Shown: positions 1 to 5,019 of the stretch, one piece after another
Numbering within the stretch: position 1 is the first letter of the stretch
Layout: each line of letters starts with the position of its first letter
Assembly (NCBI GenBank): GCA_007123695.1
Contig: SLGN01000617.1
Location: 1-12,445 of the forward strand
DNA length: 12,445 nt
Origin: Verrucomicrobiales bacterium
Lineage (GTDB): Bacteria > Verrucomicrobiota > Verrucomicrobiia > Verrucomicrobiales > DEV007
Reading direction: 5' to 3'
Notes under the pieces: model-generated
What the model was told of the DNA's origin: nothing
Seen by the model: only the letters and a program-made list of their open reading frames with translations
Databases searched by the model: none
Position numbers and translations under genes: made by a program

Positions 1-8
1 ATGAGGCC

Positions 9-1040
9 ATGAGTCTGCTTACGAAACTGTTCCAACGGCTCACCGACCCGCTCTTCTACCGCAAGCGGACCCTCGGGCTCGCGCGCCGCTTTCGGCGCTT
101 CGACGACTCGGCGGCCGCGGCCGGGCTCGGCTGCTTCCGCGGATTGGAGAAGGCCGTTCTCGTCGTGGCCCATCCCGACGACGAAGTCTTCTGCTCCGGC
201 CTCCTCTGCGAACTCAAGCAGCAGGGCGTCCACCTGCGCATTCTCTGTCTCACCAAAGGCGAGGGCGGCCCCTGCGGCGGACACCCGCGATCCGAGCTCG
301 GTTCCGTGCGTGCGGGCGAAATGAAAGAGGCCTGCGACGTCCTCGGCATCGACGAACTCGTCTTTCTCGGCCACATCGATCCGGAGAGCAGCGGCTACAA
401 AGTCTTCGCCCCCGATGTCTCCGTCGCCGATCTCGCCGCGCAGCTCTCCCCCCATCTCGGCGAGACAGACCTCGTCGTCTCGCACGGCAGCGGAGGCGAA
501 TACTGGCATCCGGCCCATGTCCTCGTCCACGACGCCGTCCGGACCGCGCTCGCGGAGGCGGAGGGGACGGCGCGGGATCCCGTCTGGCTGAGCTTCTCGG
601 CGAGGCGCCCCGACCATCCCCTGCCCGAACTCGTCAACTGGGACGATCCCGCCTTTTTCATCCTCGACGCCTCCCGCCACAAGGCCACCCGCCTCGAGGC
701 GCTCGGATGCCACCGCACCCAACTCGGACTCTTCGCCAAGTTCGCCCGCGGCACCCACCACGACTTCATTCGCCAGACCTCGTTCGAGAGCTACGCCCTG
801 CACCGGAGCGGACGCTGCCTCGCCGCCCCGGCCCGGTCAAACGACGATGCCGATGCCGCGCCCGCCGCAAAGCGCCCCGACGCTCCCGCCCGCGTGTTCC
901 TAGAGATCGCGGAAGCGACTGAGGAAGGCGAAGGCGAGCGGAATCATCGCGCCGAGACTGGTGGCGAAGGCCCCGGCCGCGAACCGGAACGGAAGCACGA
1001 AGGAGGCCGAGACGAGGACCGTGCAGGTCAGCAGGGTTGA
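9..1040 (+). CDS. PIG-L/LmbE family zinc-dependent deacetylase
   Basis: This is a probable metal-dependent de-N-acetylase of the PIG-L/LmbE family, which removes acetyl groups from N-acetylglucosamine-type substrates; the substrate here is unknown. The signature AHPDDE is at residues 54-59 (H55 and D58 expected zinc ligands, D57 the expected base). A second His motif, HPAH at 167-170, supplies the third ligand. There is no signal peptide or membrane segment, so a cytoplasmic enzyme is expected. The recognisable domain ends near residue 275. The last ~65 residues are low-complexity Ala/Arg/Glu/Gly sequence, and the final 47 codons lie antisense over the 3' end of the convergent PrsW gene, so the tail may be read-through after loss of an original stop. 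The ATG at 9 has only eight bases of upstream sequence; a GAGG sits just 2 nt from it. Family call is firm; the true C-terminus is not. Confidence 0.88.
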   Translation: MSLLTKLFQRLTDPLFYRKRTLGLARRFRRFDDSAAAAGLGCFRGLEKAVLVVAHPDDEVFCSGLLCELKQQGVHLRILCLTKGEGGPCGGHPRSELGSVRAGEMKEACDVLGIDELVFLGHIDPESSGYKVFAPDVSVADLAAQLSPHLGETDLVVSHGSGGEYWHPAHVLVHDAVRTALAEAEGTARDPVWLSFSARRPDHPLPELVNWDDPAFFILDASRHKATRLEALGCHRTQLGLFAKFARGTHHDFIRQTSFESYALHRSGRCLAAPARSNDDADAAPAAKRPDAPARVFLEIAEATEEGEGERNHRAETGGEGPGREPERKHEGGRDEDRAGQQG

Positions 1041-2465
1041 CCCGACCACGAAGATGCCGAAGGGCGAGAGGCGGCGGTGCAGCCCGGCCACCTCCATGTG
1101 CTGCCGCAGCGGGTCGAAATACTGATACGCGATCACCGCGACCAGGATCGGGTGCAGCGGCGCATACTCCTCCAGAGAGGGGATCGTCAGCACGGAGTTG
1201 TAGACCGTGTGGGCGAAGACCACGACGAGGAAGACGAGCAAAAAATCCTCCCATCCCCGGCCCCGCCGGTGGAGAACTTTCCACAGCGCCAGGCCCGCGA
1301 CTCCGGTCAGGGAAAAGTGGAGCGGATTCGCGGTGAGCAGCCGCGTCCAGGCCAGGTTGCCGGCGCCTCCTCCGCGGAAGTAGACGAGATTTTCCTGGAA
1401 GGCGAAGCCCAGCCCGACGAAGCCGGCCAGCAGCAGCGCCTCGAGCGGTGTCCCGCGCCGCGCCAGCAGCAGCGCCAACGGCAGGAAGCAGAGCAGCTTG
1501 GCCACCTCCTCGCGCAGGGAGACGCCCGCCAGCAGGTAGAGGAACTGCTTCCACTCCGGATCTCCCTCGCCCGCGCGGAAGCCGCGCACGGTCTCCTGCA
1601 CCGCCCCTGCGTAGAAGGCGAGCGCGGCGGCGACGATGCCGAGAGCAAAGGCGCCCAGCGCCGCCGGCAAAAAGGCCCTCGCCCGCCCTTGGAACGAGAG
1701 CAGGATGAGAAACCAGATCGCGGCGGTGAAGAGCGCCGGCAGCAGCGAGGACGAAGCGAGCAGGACGAACTGGTAGCGGACCGTCGCGAAGGCGAGGCCG
1801 ACGTGGTCGGGAACGGCGGCGCTGTAGTGGATGTCCTCCAGCGGAGAGAGAGCGGAGCGGAAGGAGGGATCTTCGAGAAGCGACGCGAGCCCCTCCCGGT
1901 CGCCCTCGTAGCGCGCCAGAAACAGGGCGCTGCGTCTCGCGTAGACGGCCGCGGGGAAACGTCGCGCCTCGGCCACGTAGAGATCCCGGGCCGAATCCGC
2001 ATCTCCCGCGAGGTAGCTCAAGTCGGCGAGGAACTCGTCGCGCCGCCGCGTCGTCTCCGGCAGGGCCCCGAGCCGGGCGGCGGCATCGGCGCCGGATCCG
2101 TCGTCGGCCGCGATCGCCCGCCACCACAGCCGCACCGCCTCGGCCTCGTCCCCGCCCGGCAGAGCCTCCAGTGCCGTTTCGACCAACTCCGCGAGAGCAT
2201 CGCGCGCCAGCTCGGGCGAAAGCTCCTCGCAGGACCCGCCTCCGCCTCCGCCTCCGCCAAACCGGACGAAATCCACCAGGCCGGGCACGTCCCGGGGGAC
2301 GAAACCGAAGGAAAACACTCCATGCGGATCCCCCTTCCCCTTGGGCATCAGCGACACCGCCAAGCCGAGCAGATGCGCCACAGCGACGACCGCGAGCGCC
2401 GTCTTCAGAATCGCGCCGCGGTCGCGGGAAAGCCTGACGAGGTCCGATTTCGAAGGCAGCCGCAT
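900..2465 (-). CDS. PrsW-family intramembrane metalloprotease with long N-terminal domain
   Basis: This 521-residue membrane protein has the three PrsW signatures: EExxK at 319-323, FxxxE at 354-358, and HxxxN at 419-423; H383 in a conserved-looking NPLHF segment may also matter. PrsW proteases cleave membrane-bound anti-sigma factors in Bacillus; the substrate here is unknown and no anti-sigma gene is nearby. One helix lies near residues 20-40, then a soluble region of about 170 residues with an eight-Gly run (70-77) and Ala-rich helices, then a cluster of hydrophobic helices from about 215 to the C-terminus. The N-terminal soluble insert makes it longer than a minimal PrsW. I chose the ATG at 2465 rather than the in-frame TTG at 2513, because a good -35/-10 pair ends 8 nt before that ATG and would overlap the longer form. 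The last codons overlap the deacetylase gene on the other strand. Confidence 0.85.
   Translation of the reverse strand: MRLPSKSDLVRLSRDRGAILKTALAVVAVAHLLGLAVSLMPKGKGDPHGVFSFGFVPRDVPGLVDFVRFGGGGGGGGSCEELSPELARDALAELVETALEALPGGDEAEAVRLWWRAIAADDGSGADAAARLGALPETTRRRDEFLADLSYLAGDADSARDLYVAEARRFPAAVYARRSALFLARYEGDREGLASLLEDPSFRSALSPLEDIHYSAAVPDHVGLAFATVRYQFVLLASSSLLPALFTAAIWFLILLSFQGRARAFLPAALGAFALGIVAAALAFYAGAVQETVRGFRAGEGDPEWKQFLYLLAGVSLREEVAKLLCFLPLALLLARRGTPLEALLLAGFVGLGFAFQENLVYFRGGGAGNLAWTRLLTANPLHFSLTGVAGLALWKVLHRRGRGWEDFLLVFLVVVFAHTVYNSVLTIPSLEEYAPLHPILVAVIAYQYFDPLRQHMEVAGLHRRLSPFGIFVVGSTLLTCTVLVSASFVLPFRFAAGAFATSLGAMIPLAFAFLSRFRDL
2235..2258 (-). repeat. In-frame hexamer repeat encoding poly-Gly in the PrsW gene
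   Basis: On the + strand GCC and TCC alternate from 2238 to 2258, followed by CCC at 2235-2237. On the coding strand this is eight consecutive Gly codons (residues 70-77), seven of them alternating GGC/GGA. The unit is 6 nt, so copy-number change would alter linker length by Gly pairs without a frameshift. The run sits between the first membrane helix and the Ala-rich soluble region. Confidence 0.8.
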
Positions 2466-2473
2466 GCCCGCCC

Positions 2474-2502
2474 ATCCTAGAAGCGATTCGCCGAGCTGGC
2501 AA
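2474..2502 (-). promoter_or_regulatory. Sigma70-like promoter of the PrsW gene, apparently leaderless
   Basis: On the minus strand TTGCCA (2502-2497; 5 of 6 consensus) is followed after exactly 17 nt by TAGGAT (2479-2474; 4 of 6). The ATG at 2465 starts 8 nt after the -10 box, so transcription would begin at or within a base or two of the start codon. This supports the chosen start and suggests a leaderless or near-leaderless mRNA. Inferred by eye. Confidence 0.5.
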
Positions 2503-2727
2503 GCACCGCGCAAGGAGCCACTGGCACCCCGTGGTGAACTCGTTCGTCCGTTTTCGAGAGCTTAAAATTTCCTCCCCTCACTTGAAATGGTTCCCCGTTC
2601 CTCCACCGGAAGCGTTCCCCTTCGCCGAGGAAGACGTCTTCGCGTCGGTTTTCGCGGTCCATGACGTGGTGGAAGGCATTCCAGCGGCACAGCCACCGCC
2701 CTCGAGGCGCCGAGCATCATCCACCCC
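2503..2727. other. Intergenic stretch between the transposase and PrsW genes
   Basis: No convincing gene is seen here; short open frames of about 60-125 codons lack recognisable protein features. It contains a perfect 12-nt palindrome, GAAGACGTCTTC, at 2630-2641, and on the minus strand two adjacent GGAAC-type heptads (2601-2588) that resemble the heptads upstream of pgk. No intrinsic terminator for the transposase gene is evident, so read-through into the PrsW gene is possible. Confidence 0.4.
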
Positions 2728-3774
2728 CTACTTCCCCATCACATCCTTCTGCAAATCACGCAGCACCCGCAGCTCGCCCCATTCCGCCCCGCGCATTCTC
2801 CGAGCGCCCGTCTTTCGCTTCCCGCCGAAGCGCCTCCCCTTCGCCTTCTCACGCTCGAAGACCCCATCGACGAACTCCGCGGTCCCCAGCACAGCCCCGT
2901 CGCAGAAGTAGCGAACCCGATGCCGCAGCGCCTCGCCCAGGCTCATCTTCCCGCCCGAGTTCACCACCGCCTCGACCTCCTCGCCCGCCATCCCGATGCG
3001 TCCCCGCTCGCCCCGCTGCGCGTCGCCCGCGACCGCCCGGCCCTCGTCGTAGAGCAGCACCCGGTAGCGAGCCAGAGTCCGCTCCCAGTCGTGACGAAAG
3101 CCCGCGTCGCGCAGCGCCTCGTCCAGCGCCCGACCCAGCCCCTCGCGGGCCAGCGCGGCGCGACGACCGCCCCCGACTGCTTCGCCGTAGCCGCACCAGC
3201 GGTAGTCCTCCGGTTTCGCCACCATGCCCGCGCGGATGGGATTCAGGTCGATGTAGGCCGCCACCGTCAGCAGCGCCGCCTCGCTGTCCTCGATCAGCAC
3301 GCTCTTGTAGCGTTCCTCCCACAGCGTCCCGACCCGTCCGAGCCGCTTGTTCATGTAGAAGCTCACCCGCAGCTTCAGCGCCTTCATGAAGTGGGCGAGG
3401 CTGCCGCGCCGCTTCTCGTAGCGGTCGAGGATTTCCTTGTGCCAGCGCTCGTCGCCCGCGAGCCGCGCCCGCTCCAATTCCTGCCGCACCCCCTCGACGG
3501 TTTCCTCGTCGTAGAGCAGCGGCAGCACCTCCAACAGCCCCGCCTCGTCCAGCGGCGCCAGCGTCTCCCGGTCCGGCACCTCCAGCAGCAGATGGAAGTG
3601 GTTGTCCATGAGGCAGTAAGTGATCACCCTCACCCCCGAGAAGGCTTCCTGGTTGCGGAGGATCCTGCGGAAGATTTCCTTGTCCTTCGCTTGAAAGACC
3701 ATGCGTCGATCAACGACGCGGGAGACGATGTGGTAGAAGGCCCTTCCTGGGGCCAAAAGGCGTGCAGCTCTCAT
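2728..3774 (-). CDS. REP-associated tyrosine transposase (Y1/HUH, RAYT-like)
   Basis: This is a single-domain HUH nuclease of the TnpA-REP type, a family that nicks and rejoins single-stranded DNA at palindromic repeats. The N-terminus shows the typical F-Y-H-I-V-S-R strand at 13-19. The metal-binding HFH is at residues 59-61 within MDNHFHLLL. The helix carrying the probable catalytic Tyr (Y140, in SFYMNK) precedes the family hallmarks GTLWEERYKS (149-158) and YIDLNP (174-179). The product has 348 residues. The typical RAYT domain ends near residue 200, leaving about 150 extra C-terminal residues that end in a basic, Arg/Lys-rich stretch, perhaps for DNA binding. No terminal inverted repeats, partner tnpB or target-site duplication is seen, as expected for a domesticated RAYT. 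The ATG at 3774 gives the family's normal N-terminus. Confidence 0.9.
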   Translation of the reverse strand: MRAARLLAPGRAFYHIVSRVVDRRMVFQAKDKEIFRRILRNQEAFSGVRVITYCLMDNHFHLLLEVPDRETLAPLDEAGLLEVLPLLYDEETVEGVRQELERARLAGDERWHKEILDRYEKRRGSLAHFMKALKLRVSFYMNKRLGRVGTLWEERYKSVLIEDSEAALLTVAAYIDLNPIRAGMVAKPEDYRWCGYGEAVGGGRRAALAREGLGRALDEALRDAGFRHDWERTLARYRVLLYDEGRAVAGDAQRGERGRIGMAGEEVEAVVNSGGKMSLGEALRHRVRYFCDGAVLGTAEFVDGVFEREKAKGRRFGGKRKTGARRMRGAEWGELRVLRDLQKDVMGK

Positions 3775-3806
3775 GATTTCAATGCTCTATGGCGGAGTTT
3801 TTGGTG

Positions 3807-3835
3807 AGAATACCTCGTGCTGGTCGGTGCAGCAA
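3807..3835 (-). promoter_or_regulatory. Possible promoter of the transposase gene
   Basis: On the minus strand TTGCTG (3835-3830) and TATTCT (3812-3807) are separated by 17 nt, in a locally AT-richer stretch (AATTAATT just upstream). Only 3 of 6 and 4 of 6 positions match consensus. The leader to the ATG at 3774 would be about 26 nt, without a Shine-Dalgarno sequence. Confidence 0.3.
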
Positions 3836-3847
3836 TTAATTTTCTTC

Positions 3848-3893
3848 CCGTCACTTCAACCCGTCACCCGTCACTTTATCTGGTCACTTCAAC
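3848..3893. repeat. Tandem 13/7-mer repeat patch between transposase and ADP-ribosylglycohydrolase genes
   Basis: The + strand reads as consecutive units: CCGTCAC+TTCAAC (3848-3860), CCGTCAC (3861-3867), CCGTCAC+TTTATC (3868-3880) and TGGTCAC+TTCAAC (3881-3893). These are three 13-mers and one 7-mer sharing the core GTCAC, with no gaps. There is no dyad symmetry, so it is not a classic REP palindrome. It lies upstream of the transposase gene and just downstream of the ADP-ribosylglycohydrolase-like gene. It could be a dispersed short repeat of this genome; one window cannot show that. Confidence 0.7.
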
Positions 3894-3927
3894 CGTTCGG
3901 TCCGGCGGCGAGAGGTGGAGGTGAGGG

Positions 3928-4920
3928 CTAATCCGGGTCCGACTGCGGGACGGCGGCGGGACGGAGCGGCTCGGGAACTCCGCAGGCTGCTCCGAGCAGG
4001 CTCCCGACGACGGCTCCCCGGTGGCAGTTGTCGCCGCCGACCATGGCATTGGCGGAGATGCCGACGGCGAAGTCGTCGTTGTATTTCCATACCAAATAGA
4101 GCGAGGCGGGCATGGACTCGGCGATGTAGCAGGCCGGGCTGAAGCGTTTCCCCACGACTTCGGTGTCGGGCAGGCGGGACCAGCTCTCGGCCTTGTTCCC
4201 GGAGATCCAGTCGCCGGCCTCGCGCCGGATGGCGTCGCGCGGACCGAGCCCCTCGGCGGCGATGGCCCAAAGCAGCCGCACGAGGACATCGGCGGCCCGC
4301 AGCACGCCGTCGTGGTCGTGGGTGAGTCCGACGTGGGTCCTCGCCGTCTCCCGAAGCTCCTCGAGGGGCCGTCCCGCGAGGGCGGCGACGAGCGCGGGGA
4401 CCCCGGCGAGGCCGCCGATGTGCTCGTCGCGGATGCCGCATTTCGAGGGCGGCTTCCCCGCGGCGTAGCGGGCGAAGAAGCTGCGGTGGCATTCCTCGAG
4501 GTAGGTGTCGCGGTGCCAGCCCGGCTCGAGCATGCGCGCGATGTAGCGCTCCAGCCAGGCCTCGGGATCGTATTCGCCGCGTTCGCGGATAAAGGCGAAG
4601 AGTTCCGCCGCGAGCCGGAAGTTCAGGGTGTTTTCCCCGGCGGCGAGGAACTGGTGGTAGTGGATGCCGCGCTGGCCCCAGTAGCGGGCCTGCTCGCGGA
4701 GGATGTCGGTTTTGGCATCGGGCGCTTCGTAGTGGGAGCGCCAGAGGATGCTGTCGGGGTGGGGATTCCTCGGCGCGAGGAAGCGGTCCAAGGTCCCGTA
4801 GTCGCGGCGCAAGGCCTCGCGGTCGTAGTACCAGTGCACCGGCATGGCGAGGGCGTCGGCGGCGAGCGATCCTGCGAAGGCTTCTTCCCAAGGGGTTTTC
4901 GGCGTTTCTTCCATGCCCAT
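3928..4920 (-). CDS. Divergent ADP-ribosylglycohydrolase-like protein (ARH/DraG/J1-crystallin fold)
   Basis: This 330-residue protein matches the ARH fold from end to end: the opening G-S-L-A-A-D-A-L-A-M-P (17-27) aligns with the family's G...GDA.G.P, an internal LTHDHDGVLRAAD segment corresponds to the family's LTH.dp.v.da helix, and GGDNCHRGAVVGSLLGAA (295-312) aligns with its C-terminal GGDtDt..i.G.llGa. Canonical enzymes remove ADP-ribose from proteins using two Mg ions held by T-D-D-T and GGDTDT. Here the first motif position appears to read GENT (95-98) and the second GGDNCH, so several metal ligands are replaced. It may be a J1-crystallin-like or re-purposed member rather than an active ADP-ribosylhydrolase. 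No signal peptide. The start is ATG 4920, with ATG 4914 equally possible; the longer open frame upstream would run into the divergent hydrolase gene and lacks family similarity. Confidence 0.82.
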   Translation of the reverse strand: MGMEETPKTPWEEAFAGSLAADALAMPVHWYYDREALRRDYGTLDRFLAPRNPHPDSILWRSHYEAPDAKTDILREQARYWGQRGIHYHQFLAAGENTLNFRLAAELFAFIRERGEYDPEAWLERYIARMLEPGWHRDTYLEECHRSFFARYAAGKPPSKCGIRDEHIGGLAGVPALVAALAGRPLEELRETARTHVGLTHDHDGVLRAADVLVRLLWAIAAEGLGPRDAIRREAGDWISGNKAESWSRLPDTEVVGKRFSPACYIAESMPASLYLVWKYNDDFAVGISANAMVGGDNCHRGAVVGSLLGAACGVPEPLRPAAVPQSDPD

Positions 4921-4981
4921 GCCTACGAATCCGCCGGGCACCGGGGACGTGCCGCGTCGATGCGGAAACCGCTTCGCGTCG

Positions 4982-5011
4982 TTGACGGGACCGGTCCCCC
5001 GGTCGCATTCT
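4982..5011 (+). promoter_or_regulatory. Possible promoter with embedded palindrome in the divergent spacer 4921-5019
   Basis: TTGACG (4982-4987; 5 of 6) is followed after 18 nt by CATTCT (5006-5011; 3 of 6), and the hydrolase ATG begins 8 nt later. The spacer between the boxes holds a perfect 12-nt palindrome, GGGACCGGTCCC (4987-4998), a position where a bound repressor would block polymerase. About three perfect 12-nt palindromes are expected by chance in a window this size, so the operator idea is tentative. No clear promoter was found for the opposite gene. Confidence 0.35.
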
Positions 5012-5019
5012 GAAAGGGA

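Noticed and set aside
1077..2480. A 467-codon + strand open frame over the PrsW gene
   Set aside because: Gln/Arg/Glu-rich antisense shadow; the minus strand encodes a coherent membrane protease.
2630..2641. Perfect palindrome GAAGACGTCTTC as an operator or RAYT target
   Set aside because: Perfect 12-nt palindromes are expected about three times by chance in a window this size, and it is about 130 nt from the nearest promoter candidate.
2690..2727. A REP palindrome or terminator at the 3' end of the transposase gene
   Set aside because: Only a 4-bp CTCG/CGAG dyad is visible, without a T-tract or typical REP structure.
2728..4920. Transposase plus ADP-ribosylglycohydrolase as a toxin-antitoxin or defence module
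   Set aside because: The two genes are same-strand neighbours but are separated by 153 nt of repeat-containing DNA, no ADP-ribosyltransferase toxin gene is present, and the hydrolase-like protein lacks the canonical metal ligands.
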